NCBI GenBank assembly: GCA_036346395.1
Contig: CM070596.1
Coordinates: 19,010,177 to 19,074,176, forward strand
DNA: 64,000 nucleotides
Direction of reading: 5' to 3'
Origin: Hsuehochloa calcarea
Taxonomy: Eukaryota; Streptophyta; Magnoliopsida; Poales; Poaceae
Shown: positions 12,300-24,505 of the stretch, piece after piece
Position numbering within the stretch: position 1 is the first letter of the stretch
How the letters are laid out: every line of letters starts with the position of its first letter
Notes under the pieces: generated by a model
Told to the model about the DNA's origin: nothing
The model's database searches: none
The model's input: only the letters and a program-made list of their open reading frames with translations
Program-made: the position numbers and the translations under genes

Positions 12300-15200
12300 T
12301 GTCGGGACCCAAATATGCAAATGTGGACCCTCTGTGTATTCTGCACTAGTCCAGGATCACGCTAGTGCACACAGTGTCAACATTGATGAAATATCACATC
12401 CATACAACGAATATAAGAATAAACGAGTACCTTTAAATAACAAATAACTGTTGGGACCTTACGGTCGAGTTTACATTTATTAAGCCATGCAAGGTCGACA
12501 ATAAAGAAATAAAGCTGCAGTGAGAAACGAAATAAACTCCGTGGCTCCCATCAATTTACCACGAGCAACCGTGGGATCAAGACCCTAACGCTCAACCTTC
12601 AGAGAATTCTTCTTCAAAAGCAAAGCACGACTCCTCCACTTACATTGATTTGTTTAGCAAGAGTGAGTACACACCGTACGCATAAGTCATACCACGTAAT
12701 GCATTTATACATGATGGCTTATTCCAAAGGAATGGCTTACGTGGTTATTTTGCGAAATGCAACATTTGCAATTGAATACAAATAATAGATTGAAAGCATA
12801 ATTCAAAACAAATAGACAATAATAAGTTAACAATTGATTTCACAAAGGACACAGTCTAATCAAGTTCTTTCACAATTTGAACAAGTTATCTCACACGGTG
12901 ACCCTTCCCAATTGTTTTATGAAAATCTACCCTCGTGTGAAATTCTCGAGCATGTCCATAACCGAGGACGCGGCTATTCGAATAGATTGATTTAAACACT
13001 CTGCAGAGGTTGTACACTTTACCCACACGATACAATCAGTGTAGCGAGCACTGACCATAACAAAACCTTTCAGAAACTTCATCTCAAACAATGACACTCT
13101 GGTGTGCTTTCTGCCAGTCAATTTGTACACGGCCTTGGAGCGACACACACCATTGGGCGGGGATGCGTGAATCGTCGCGATGTGATCCAAACACAGCAGT
13201 ACACACCTCCAGCCCATCACATAGCTTAAATACAACCTGAGTTGTCAATGTCAAGACTCCATAACTTACTAAGTCAGGCCCAGCCCATACTAAGCATGTG
13301 GTCGTACAGTAAGGCCCAGTTCAATGGCGCACAAAGTTAAGTCCTTAATTGACCAAGGCAAGACTTCCAGTTTAACCCAAATCACAAAGTTTAATAAGCA
13401 CACAGCTCCACCATTCACACAGAATCCACCACTTGCCTCAGTCTAAATCTTTTCCCACCCTGTTGATTAAGTGCAACACATGCCATCAACGAGTAACAGC
13501 ACACATCACACACAGTTTCATCACACAGTTCCATAATCACTTAGTCAAGTTTAATAATTGCAACTCACATGAAATGATGACTCGTGGCATGGCTAAGCAG
13601 TCTAATCGTATCTAACCAACCCACGTTGGTGCTACGATAATACCAACTAATAATGAACCAACCTAGGGTGACAAAAGATCATGGCATACAATAGACAAGG
13701 TGGCATAACAATTTGGATTAATAACTACACCCAAAAGCATTTAAATAAATACTTGAAATAGAATGCAATACATTGAAACAAAGTATTTTGAAATCGGGTT
13801 CAATATGATCAAAGGTATAACTTGCCTTGGAATAGATCTAGGTATTGGTCTTGGTCTTGAGGTGCTCCTTCTTACGCAAAATTCCCAAGTATCGGCGCCT
13901 ACTGCAAGCGAGACAAAAGAAACAAAATAAATAAATAACAGAGGCAAAACAAACTCCAAAAATCAAATAAAATTCACCATTAAATAGATCTAAATTTTAT
14001 ATGAATTTACAAATTTGAATGGGCTCAATTGGACTTGGATGCAAAAGATATGGGCTTTGGAAGATTTGAAAATCAATTAAACCCTAATTTGGATTTTCTT
14101 GAATTTCCGAATTATTTTTATAAAGGAAAATCGAATTATTGCGCAATGCTTGCGTCACCGAGAAATTTCGGAAAAGAAATAAATTTAAAATAAAATCGGC
14201 AGGTGGGCCCCATCGCCGCTGGCTCTACCCAGTGAGACCAAATCCACCGAGCCGAGGAGAACTAGCCGGTGGGCCAGGGCGACGTGGCTCGACGATGCGA
14301 CCATGCAGCGACACGCCCGGCCTGAGGAGGATGTGGTCGCACGCGTGGCGAACGACGGCGACACTCGGCGACCACGGATCTGGCGGATGACGGCGGCTCG
14401 GTGGTGGCGAGGTGCGCTCTGGACTCGATCGCGACTGGCGATCTGGTGGTGACGCGGTCGCTACTCACGAGATGACCGAACGGCGGCGACACGAGGAGCG
14501 GCGGGGCGGTGCGGTGATGGCGGCGCGGCGAGGTAGGGCTTCCCAGGCAACGAACGAGCAGCGATAGGGTTGCCCTTGGCGGCGGCGAACTCGGGGTGGG
14601 CTCGGTGGCGGTGAAGCTCACCGGTGGCTGCGCAATCCGGCGAAGAAGCTCACGGCGGTCTTGGGGTTCGAGCTCCGATTCGCTAAACGACGGCGATCTA
14701 GGGTTAGCGGGTGGGGAAAAGCGGCGGGGGTGGATGCGATCCTCGTGACATGGGCGCGGCTTTAAATAGGCCGAAACCCTAGAACCCATGTCGAGGGCGG
14801 CGCAAGGCGCGGAAGAATCGGAACGAAGTCCCGACGGAGACGATGAACAGTGAGCGGTGGGACCCACTTGTCACGGCGGCTCGGACGAAGGTGTGTGGAA
14901 AAAGGGCGACACCTCGGCGGTCCCACCAGAGAGAGAGACGCGAGGCGCGGCGAGCGGCGGCGGATCGGCCAAAGTGACACGCGGCGAAGATCCAATGGGC
15001 AGCGCGAGGCGAACTTCGGGAGAAGTGCAATGCGAGCGATCTTGATCCAATGGCCGGGTGGCGGGCTGGAATAGTGTTGGGCTTCGCCCAAGATCGTTCA
15101 AGGATTTAAAATAGATTTTCTTTTAAATAAATCGAGAAAATGCAAATAGCAATTAGAAAATAGCAAATGACTTTGGAAAAATTCCAGAAAATTCTATAAA

Positions 15201-15394
15201 ATATATCCAAGCATATAGAATCTAAATAAAATAGTTTTGACAATTGTTGATGTTGGGATTAAGCTCATTAAATCAGTTTGTTCTAAAAGTCCAAATTAAG
15301 CTTTTTAAATTAATATTCAAATAATCCAAATGGTAAATTTTCTTGCTACCAATATTTAAAAGATCTTTAAAGCTCTGAAAATAGGGATGTTACA
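12300..15394 (-). repeat. 3' LTR of element A
   Basis: The LTR is 3,095 bp and matches 21,113-24,254 over its whole length. Outer parts are AT-rich. A GC-rich core lies at about 14,200-15,080, with a TATA-like CTATTTAAAG on the minus strand near 14,760. Long frames in the core and a conserved frame at 13,741-13,959 are unlikely to be genes. Confidence 0.9.
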
Positions 15395-15412
15395 AACCTC
15401 CCCCCCTTAAAC
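15395..15412 (-). other. Polypurine tract of element A
   Basis: On the minus strand this reads as TTAAGGGGGGGAGGTT, directly before the 3' LTR. It is the expected plus-strand primer for reverse transcription. Confidence 0.8.
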
Positions 15413-15435
15413 GAATCTCGTCCCCGAGATTCCGG

Positions 15436-18400
15436 CTAGCTAGAGAAAAGGCTAGGGAACTCGGCTTTCAACTCTTCTTCACGTTCCCACGTTGCTTCTT
15501 CTTCTGAGTGGTTACTCCACTGGACTTTGCAGAAACGAACGGTCTTATTTCTGGTGCGGCGCTCTGCGACATCTAAAATTCTGACAGGCTGCTCTTTGTA
15601 CGTGAGATCTTTCAGTTCAATTGACTCCAACGGGGTCTGCTCTTCTGGCACACGAAGACACTTCTTCAGCTGAGGACATGAAAGACATCATGCACTCCTG
15701 CTAATGACTGTGGTAGCTCTAACTGGTACGCAACTTCTCCACGGCGTTCCAAAACCTTGAATGGACCCACATACCTTGGAGCAAGCTTCCCTTTGGCGTG
15801 GAATCTCTTAACACCTCTGAGCGGAGTAACTCGCAGATACACAAAATCCTCTGGTTCAAAGCTGAGGTCACGACGACGATTATCGGCATAACTCTTTTGC
15901 CTGGACTGGGCTATCTTTAGTCTTTCTCTGATCATAGCGACTTGTTCTTCGGCTTCCTGAATAATATCTGGCCCGAACACTACACGCTCATTGTCTCGAC
16001 CAATTTAATGGAGTTCTGCAGTACGACCATACAAAGCTTCAAATGGTGACATCGCAAAGCGGCTTGATAACCGTTGTTGTACGAGAATTCGCATACGGTA
16101 AACTCTTATCCCAATCGGTAGCATTAGCTAAGGCACGTGCTCTCAACATATCTTCTAATATCTGGTTGACTCTTTCATCTGTCCATCCATGCGGGGATGA
16201 TAAGCGATACTAAAATTCAGATGAGTTCCGGGGCTTCATGTAGACTCGCGTAAACGAGAGGTGAATTGAGATCCTCGATCGACACTATCTTCTTAGGTAC
16301 ACCGTGCGCATCGACAATTTTGTCATATACAATTCCGCCAAGCGGTCTCTCGAGTAAGTGGTTTTGGTGGCAAGAAATGGGCAACCTTAGTCAAGCGATC
16401 CACTATTACCCAAATCGAATCATAACTTTGATTGAGTCTTGGGTAAACCGGTAATGAAATCCATACCGATCTCTTCCCACTTCCATTACGGTATCTTCGG
16501 TTGTAGCAATCCTGCTGGCCTCGGTGTTCGACCTTTACTTTCGACACACGTCGCATAAGGCAACGAACTCTGCGACGTCTCGCTTAAGTTTGGCCACCAA
16601 AACTTACTCTTAACATCCCGATACATCTTAGTACTTCGTGGTGAATCGAATACTTAGAGTCATGGGCTTCCTTCGAATCATTTGTCTTAATCCATCCATA
16701 TCCGGTACACGAATCGTCCATTGATCCACAAGATATCCCGATCATCTATGGTGAAGTCTTTAAATTTTCCTTCGACATCTTCTTCTTGAGGATCGGCAAA
16801 CTCGAGAATCCTTGGGTTGCGCCTCACGAATCATTTCTCCGAGTAGATTGCACTTCTAGGTGGCCACAAATCCTTCCGGAACTACTTCTAGCTATAGCTT
16901 CTGGAATTCCTCCTGAAGTTCTGAGCAAATCTCTTTTGCTTCGAGCATTGCGGTAGCTCTTGCGACTCGGTGCATCTGCAACTACATTGGCCTTACGGGA
17001 TGGTAATGGATTCCAAGATTATAATCCTTTATTAATTCCACCATGTTCTCTGTCTCATGTTCAAATCGGTGAGTGAAGATGTACTTGTGCTCTTATGATC
17101 ATGTAGACTTCACAATGATTCTCGATGAGATAATGACGCCAAATCTTCAAAGCATGCACTACGGCAGCCTAGTTCCAAATCATGGGTAGGATAGTTCTCT
17201 TCATGAGGCCTTAATTGTCTTGGCGCATAGCGCGACTCTTCCTTCTTGCATAAGGACACATCCTAATCCTTGACGAAGCATCACAATAGATATCAAAATC
17301 CTTACGATATCAAGCAAAACTAGCTTTGGGTGAAGTCAAACGCTTCTTCAATTCTTGAAAACTCTCTTCACAAGTTGGGGTCCAAATGTACTTCTTCTCT
17401 TTCTTCAATAATTGCGTAAGAGGCTTAGCAATCGTTGAGAATCCTTCAATGAAACGACGATAGTATCCTCGCCATTCCCAAGAAACTACGAATTTGAGTA
17501 ACCGTCTTGGGTTTGCTCCCAATTCATTCTGACTTTAACCTTTCCGGTCAATGCTACTCCTTCTTTGTCATCACATGACCGAGAAATCAACTTTCTTCTT
17601 CCAAAAGTCACACTTCTGAACTTGGCATACTGGTGATGTCCTCTCGAGCTTCTCTAGGATTAATCTCAAATGTTAGTATGTTCTTCTCCGACTTTGAGTA
17701 TACCAAAATATCATCAATAAACACTACCACGAACTTATCCAAATATTCTATGAATAATTTGTTCATCATGTTCATGAAGTAGCGAGGGCATTTGTCAATC
17801 CAAAAGACATGACTAGAAATTCATAATGTCCATACCGGTTGAGAAAGCGGTCTTTGGTACATCCTTAGGACAAATCTTCAATCGATGATAACCGATCGCA
17901 GATCGATCTTAGAGAATACTCGGCTCCTTTCATCCAGTCGAACAAATCATCTATTACGGGCAATGGGTACTTGTTTTTGATGGTGACTTCGTTGAGAGAA
18001 CGATAATCGATACACATTCTCATACTTCCATCTTTCTTCTTGACGAACAAAGCGGTGCTCCCCATGGCGGCGAACTAGGTCTTACAAAACCTTTCTCCGA
18101 TGGTTCTTCTATACGCTTCTTCATTTCCACAAGTTCATCGGTGGCATCCGATAGGGTCTCTTGAAATTGGTCTTTGTTCACGGCACTAGATCGATGACAA
18201 ACTCAATGTCACGGTCGGTGGCATTCTGGTAATTCCTCGGAAATACGTCAGGGTAATCTCGACTCTGGTACATCTTCCAAAGCGTCTTCAAACTGTTGAC
18301 TACCAAATGTCCATCACGTCTCGAGGTGGCTAGAAATTCTACTTTCTTTCTGTGGTATCCTCAATTGTCACGGCTCTTCGCCACAATCTAGCATCGCTTT

Positions 18401-19876
18401 ATGTTTGGATAACCAATCCATACCAAGGATGACATCTATGGTGCGAGTGTCTAGAACTATTAGGTTGGCTAGAAACTCAACTCCAGCTATGAGTAGCCTA
18501 GCTCCTAAACATCCAACTTTAGAACTTAGCTCTGCTCCAGGCGACTGGACTAACAGAGTATGCTTAAGTTGCATAACTTCCAATTTGTTCTTAGTTGCAA
18601 AATTCGAAACAAGCGAATCGAAGCTCCGAATCAAAGCAGGCGATGGTCTTGAATTTACTAGGAACTTACCCAGTACAACGTCGGGTGCTTCTTGGGCTCC
18701 TTCTAGAGTGACGTGGTTGACACGGCCTCTGACCACTGATGGCGGTGCTCCTCCGGATTGACCGGTAGCTTGAGAAGTTCCTTGATGGTTGCCTTGTACT
18801 GGCGTCTTGGCTGGTGTGTTCCCAAGGTTGAAGCGTACTGGAGTGATAGTCCCATTCTGCGGACATCGGTTGGCGAAATGCCCTGGCTGACGACAGGTAA
18901 AGCAAACTCTGGTTGTATTATGTGGGTTGCTTACTGGATTGGGGTTGGAGTGCGGGGTTGCGAAAGTTACGAGCAATCGGGCGAGTCTTGAAGTTGGTGC
19001 GGTGGTCCGCGAATGCGTGGTGGAAAACGGCTAAACTGCGGTGGAATCATTCTTGCCCTCAGCTGGGGTGGGTGACTTCCTTGCTGAGCCATCCTGCGCT
19101 TACGATGATCTTCCAATTCCTTGCGCTTATCCTCTAGAATCAAAGCCTTGTTGATCAACTCTTGAAAATCAGGAAAGGTGTGGGCGATCAAGTTGACTTG
19201 AAGTCCAGTGTTCAATCCTTTCAGAAAACGACTCTGACGAGCCTTGTCAGTGGCGACATCTTCTGCAGCATATCGAGCAAGTTGAGAGAATTTGTTGAGG
19301 TAGTCGATCACTGACATTCCTCCTTGCTTGAGAGCACGTAATTCATCCTTCTTTAGATCCATGATTCCTTCTGGTACATGATACTGGCGAAAAGCAGTTG
19401 TGAACTCTTCCCAAGTAATATCTTGCGGCGTTCCATGTCTTTGCACAAAGTTTTCCACCATTCGCAGTAATGCCTTCCATCCGTGAGAGGCGACAAGAAC
19501 TTTTTCATGATCGCTGCATTGAGTGATCAGCAGTTTCCTCTCAATGACACGAAGCCAATCATCAGCCTCTACTGGTGAGACATGTCCAGAGAAGGTTGGT
19601 GGACGGGTTCTCATAAACTCCGCCAACTTGGATGATCCATTGTGACCATGAGCAACTGGGGCTCCATTGTGATGCTGATTGTTGTTGTTCTGATTATTCA
19701 TAGCTTGCATCGATTCATCATGGTGTACATCGGTGGGTTTGAGTATCATGAATGCTCCAAAATTCGCAGATCAATCAAGGTGCTTGTGGTGGAACTGCTT
19801 CTCAGGGTTTTGCTCTGTCGCCCTTCCGACATGGAGTATCGGAACCACTTGCAGCAGCTTGACGAGTCTGAACCAT
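15436..19876 (-). pseudogene. gag-pol: gag-pol of element A, with chromodomain
   Basis: Gag probably begins at the ATG at 19,876 (MVQTRQAAASGSDTP). The frame shifts soon after, and a long gag frame follows (19,749-18,967) with TRPPTFSGHVSPVEADDWL. A CCHC knuckle (CFTCRQPGHFANRC) lies near 18,900 and a protease-type VILGMDWLSKHK near 18,420. Reverse transcriptase shows KKKDGSMRMCIDYRSLN near 18,045 and FIDDILVYSKS near 17,725. The thumb and connection region is at 17,310-17,522, and an integrase core fragment near 16,400 reads VIVDRLTKVAHFLP. The integrase C-terminus is at 15,666-15,980. A chromodomain, 15,436-15,651, contains KTVRFCKVQW and EEATWE. Several frameshifts break it. Many fall at CAG/CTG and may be sequence errors. 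Confidence 0.85.
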
Positions 19877-20155
19877 CTGGTGAATCTCCAGGGGTTAGAT
19901 AAGGTAGCAAGCACGAGATAAGGTGTAGAACTAAGCGGGGTAGGTAAAACCCAACAATATATTTTAAGAAAGCTCAACTGAAACTCTTATATTGATTAAG
20001 ATAATAGTATGGCTTGCAACAATGCCTAAGGGCCTTTGCAGCTCATACTTGCACACAAAAATAAGGATGAACTTAAGCACACCAAACTACCGCCTAAAGG
20101 GCGACTCAAGACATAAAACTGGCTAAGCCTGAAACAACTCGAACAGACTACTCGA

Positions 20156-20904
20156 TTAAATAGCCTCCGCAGCCTTGACGGTGCTCCCGCCTGCTGTAGA
20201 CCTGAAAGTGAGCAAGCATCCTCGCAAACTGATCCTCATGTCCCGGGGATGGTGCAATAGGAGCAGTGTCCACCGTGCAGTCTTCTTTGGTGCTTCAGCT
20301 CTGCTTGCCTCTGCTGGCTCTTCTGGTTCAGCCGGTCCATCAGCTTCTTCTGGGTCTTCCTCTTCAGTGTCTTCTTCGTGATCGTGTCGTCCATAAAGAG
20401 TTTCTTCTAATATGGCGATCCTTTCTTCAGCTCTCTGAAGAGTCTCATAGGTACACTCCAGCTCTGTGGCGGCTAACTCCAACGATTCCTCCTGAGCAGC
20501 GGTGAACTGGGCAAGATGCACAACGGTGGCGTTGTCTTCTCCTTTCGTAGACGGAAAACGTGCAGCAAGATCCACGTCGGAAGTGCGGGGATGATAACGG
20601 AAAACTGTGTCACGAAGCTCTCGAGAGTAGATGTTGCAGATCCTCAGGATGGCAAGGCGCGAAGACTCCTGGATTGCTTCAATCCAAATACTCCTTCGAG
20701 CTGAGATGTTCAGTGGTTTGCTCGCCTTGGTGTTACACTGGCGTGAGCGGTCAAATGGCAGATCACTCCACGATCTCGACCGTTCACAATCCAAGCACTG
20801 CCACGGTACAATGGACGATCGAACCCTCCAAGTACTTGTAGCAACTTCCAAAGCTCGGCGGCAAGTCCTCCCTTGCGCTCTCCATAACTCTGAAGACGAG
20901 GCAT
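20156..20904 (-). CDS. Extra ORF upstream of gag in element A
   Basis: This ORF lies between the primer binding site and gag in the sense direction. The likely start is the ATG at 20,904 (MPRLQSYGERKGGL), because the same start is kept in element B at 62,512. A frame change near 20,740 joins it to the longer downstream frame, which ends EAI-stop at 20,156, also as in B. The protein would be about 250 residues: an N-terminal globular part, RELRDTVFRYHPR in the middle, a helical stretch with ELECTYETLQRAEERI, then an acidic Glu/Pro/Ala-rich tail. An ORF ahead of gag is known in some rice long-LTR gypsy elements; its function is not known. Transcription would start in the 5' LTR. Confidence 0.6.
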
Positions 20905-21098
20905 CTGTCAAGATGGACAAGGATATGAAAACAACTTTTAAGCAATGGGAGAGAAAGAATTTGACAATAGTTGAGTCAAGAGAGACATGAGATGAGTTAA
21001 GGAGTTCAATTAATCTTGCAAGTTAATATTTGCTTTAGAAAATAGTTTTGGACTCACTAAGCAGCCAATCTAACTAGGGTCAAGACCTACGATCGGAT

Positions 21099-21110
21099 GG
21101 CTCGATACCA
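21099..21110 (-). other. Primer binding site of element A
   Basis: The minus strand reads TGGTATCGAGCC two bases inside the 5' LTR. It is the initiator tRNA-Met type site with the A of CAG missing. Confidence 0.8.
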
Positions 21111-21112
21111 CC

Positions 21113-24100
21113 TGTCGGGACCCAAATATGCAAATCTGGACCCTCTGTGTATTCTGCACTAGTCCAGGATCACGCTAGTGCACACAGTGTCAACATTGAT
21201 GAAATATCACATCCATACAACGAATATAAGAATAAACGAGTACCTTTAAATAACAAATAACTGTTGGGACCTTACGGTCGAGTTTTACATTTATTAAGCC
21301 ATGCAAGGCTGACAATAAAGAAATAAAGCTGCGTGAAGCGAAATAAACTCGGTGGCTCCCATCAATTTACCACAGCAACCGCGGGATCAAGACCCTAACG
21401 CTCAACCTTCGTAGAATTCTTCTTCAAAAGCAGGCAACGACTCCTCCACTTCTATTGATTTGTTTAGCAAGAGTGAGTACACACCGTACTCGCAAGTCAT
21501 ACCACAGAATGCATTTATACATGATGGCTTATTCCAAAGGAATGGCTTCTGTGGTTATTTTGCAGAAATGCAACATTTGCAATTGAATACAAATAATAGA
21601 TTGAAAGCATAATTCAAAACAAATAGACAATAATAAGTTAACAATTGATTTCACAAAGGACACACAGTCTAATCAAGTTCTTTCACACAGCTGAACAAGT
21701 TATCTCACACAGCTGACCCTTCCCAATTGTTTTATGAAAATCTACCCCTCGTGTGAAATTCTCGAGCATGTCCATAACCGAGGACGGCTATTCGAATAGA
21801 TTGATTTAAACACTCTGCAGAGGTTGTACACTTTACCCACACGATACAACTGTGTAGCGAGCACTTGACCATAACAAAACCTTTCGAAACTTCATCTCAA
21901 ACAATGACACTCTGGTGTGCTTTCTCGCCGTCAATTTGTACACACCCTTGGAGCGACACACACCATTGGACGAGGATCGTGAATCGTCCGCGATGTGACC
22001 CAAACACACGGACACACCTCCGACCCATCACATAGCTTAAATACAACTGAGTTGTCAATGTCAAGACTCCATAACTTACTAAGTCGAGGCCCGGCCCATA
22101 CTAAGCATGTGGTCGCATGCAGAAGGCCCAGATTCAATGGCGCACAAAGTTAAGTCCTTAATTGACCAAGGCAAGACTTCGATTTAACCCAAATCACAAA
22201 GTTTAATAAGCACACAGCTCCACCATTCACACGGAATCCACCACTTGCCTCAGTCTAAATCTTTTCCCACCCTGTGATTAAGTACAACACATGCCATCAA
22301 CGAGTAAAAGGCACACAGCACACACAGTTTCATCACACAGTTCCATAATCACTTAGTCAAGTTTAATAATTGCAACTCACATGAAATGATGACTCGTGGC
22401 ATGGCTAAGCAGTCTAATCGTATCTAACCAACCCACGTTGGTGCTACGATAATACCAACTAATAATGAACCAACCTAGGGTGACAAAAGATCATGGCATC
22501 CAATAGACAAGGTGGCATAACAATTTGGATTAATAACTACACCCAAAAGCATTTAAATAAATACTTGAAATAGAATGCAATACATTGAAACAAAGTATTT
22601 TGAAAACTGGGTTCAATATGATCAAAGGTATAACTTGCCTTGGAATAGATCTAGGTATTGGTCTTGGTCTTGAGGTGCTCCTTCTTACGCAAAATTCCCA
22701 AGTATCGGCGTCTACTGCAAAACGAGACAAAAGAAACAAAATAAATAAATAACAGAGGCAAAACAAACTCCAAAAATCAAATAAAATTCACCATTAAATA
22801 GATCTGAATTTTATATGAATTTACAAATTTGAATGGGCTCAATTGGACTTCGGATGCAAAAGATATGGGCTTTGGAAGATTTGAAAATCAATTAAACCCT
22901 AATTTGGATTTTCTTGAATTTCCCGAATTATTTTTATAAAGGAAAATCGAATTATTGCGCAATGCTTGCGTCAGTCGAGAATTTCTGGAAAAAGAAATAA
23001 ATTTAAAATAAAATCGGCAGTGGGCCCCATCATCGCTGGCTAAACCCACTGTCAGACCAAATCCACCGAGCCGAGGAGAACCGGCCGGTGGGCCAAGGCG
23101 GCGTGGCTCGACGATGCGACCACGCAGCGACACGCCAAAGACTGAGGGGATGTGGTCGCTGCGTGGCGACCACGAGGCAGAACGACGGCGGCACTCCGGC
23201 GACCACGGATACGGCGGATGACGGCGGCTCAGCGGTGGCGGAGGTGCGCTCTGGACTCAGTGCGACCTGGCGATCCTGGTGACGCGGTCGCTACTCGCCG
23301 GAGATGACCAGAACGGCGGCGACACGAGGGCGGCGGGCGGTGCGGTGATGGCGGCGGCGGCGAGGTAGGGCTTCCCAGGCAACGAACGCGCGCGCATAGG
23401 GTTGCCCTTGGCAGGCGAACTTCGGGTGGGCTCGGTGGCGGTGAAGCTCACCGGTGGCTGCGCAATCCGGCGAAGAAGCTCACGGCGGTCTTTGGAGTTC
23501 GAGCTCCGATTCCGCAAACGACGCGGCGATCTAGGGTTAGCGGTACATGGGGAAAAGGCGGCGGGGGTGGATGCGATCCTCGTGACACGGGCGCGGCTTT
23601 AAATAGGGCCGAGAAACCCTAGAACCCATGTCGAGGGCGGCGGCGGCGCGCGCGGAAGAATCGGAACGAAGTCCCGTCGGAGGCGATGAAGCAGTGTTTG
23701 GTGGGACCCACTTGTCGTGGCGGCTGCTCGGACGAAGGTGTGTGGAAAAGGCGACACCTCGGCGGTCCCACTTGATGAGAGACGCGAGGCGCGGCGAAGC
23801 GAAAGCGGCGGATCGGCCAAAGAAAGTGACACGCGGCGAAGATCCAGTGAGGCAAAGCGAGGCGAACTTCATGGCGAAGCGGCGGCCGGCGATCTTGATC
23901 CAATGGCTGGGAGTGAGCGGGCTGGAATAGTGTTGGGCTTCGGCCCAGCACTGTTCCGAAGGATTTAAAATAGATTTTTCTTTTAAATAAATCCAGAAAA
24001 TGCAAATAGCAATTAGAAAATAGCAAATGACTTTGGAAAAATTCCAGAAAATTCTATAAAATATATCCAAGCATATAGAATCTAAATAAAATAGTTTTGA

Positions 24101-24254
24101 CAATTGTTGATGTTGGGATTAAGCTCATTAAATTAGTTTGTTCTAAAAGTCCAAATTAAGCTTTTTAAATTAATATTCAAATAATCCAAATGGTAAATTT
24201 TCTTGCTACCAATATTTAAAAGATCTTTAAAGCTCTGAAAATAGGGATGTTACA
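21113..24254 (-). repeat. 5' LTR of element A
   Basis: The LTR is 3,142 bp and pairs with 12,300-15,394. The GC-rich core lies at about 23,020-23,940. Direct comparison with the other LTR shows mostly one- and two-base gains or losses, many at CAG or CTG. Confidence 0.9.
23597..23605 (-). promoter_or_regulatory. TATA-like box in the 5' LTR of element A
   Basis: TATTTAAAG lies on the minus strand about 650 bp from the LTR start, at the head of the GC-rich core. It is kept at the same place in the other LTR near 14,760. It is the probable promoter for the element transcript. Confidence 0.5.
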
Positions 24255-24395
24255 ACGTCTCTTAGGTGGAGGAGTCGAGCCTCTGTCTTTCGACAACCCT
24301 GCGCCAATAGTCATCAGTACGACTTCCTCGTCGTCCTGACGATTTTCCATGCCTACTTTCTGTAACGCAAAACAGAAAAAGAAGAGTCACTAACC

Positions 24396-24505
24396 AGTCG
24401 TAAGTTTTTCTACGACCGGTGCCAAGTCGTAAGTTTTTCTACGACACTTTCTTGATCGCAAGACTTTCTACGATCACCATTAGTCGTAAGTATCTTCTAC
24501 GACTA
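24396..24505. repeat. Dyad array (GTCGTA..TACGAC) in intron 2 of the antisense gene
   Basis: Four units begin near 24,396, 24,425, 24,454 and 24,482, spaced 28-29 bases. Each pairs AGTCGTA or GATCGCA with TACGAC or TACGATC across a loop of about eight bases. The array fills most of the 181-base intron. Confidence 0.75.

Larger units (their letters stand above)
12300..24254 (-). mobile_element. Chromovirus-type Ty3/Gypsy element A, complete, in antisense-gene exon
   Basis: The element is 11,955 bp and bounded by a perfect 5-bp target-site duplication, ACGTC (12,295-12,299 and 24,255-24,259). LTRs of about 3.1 kb begin and end TG..CA in element orientation (TGTAACATCCC at the right, GGGTCCCGACA at the left). 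Reading right to left on the minus strand: 5' LTR, primer binding site, an extra ORF, gag with CCHC knuckle, protease, reverse transcriptase, RNase H, integrase, chromodomain, purine tract, 3' LTR. Very long LTRs, a chromodomain and an ORF upstream of gag fit the Del/Tekay branch of chromoviruses. The two LTRs look nearly the same apart from small indels at CAG/CTG, which suggests a young insertion. Confidence 0.9.

Noticed and set aside
13741..13959. Minus-strand frame kept in both A LTRs (also 22,530-22,766)
   Set aside because: Conservation is explained by LTR identity. The hydrophobic start followed by an Arg/Pro-rich tail matches no family, and copy B does not keep it open.
14262..14867. 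Open frame of 201 codons, minus strand, and further long frames to 15,101
   Set aside because: They lie in the GC-rich core of the element A LTR, where stops are rare by composition. The counterpart in the other LTR breaks the frame and no domain is visible.
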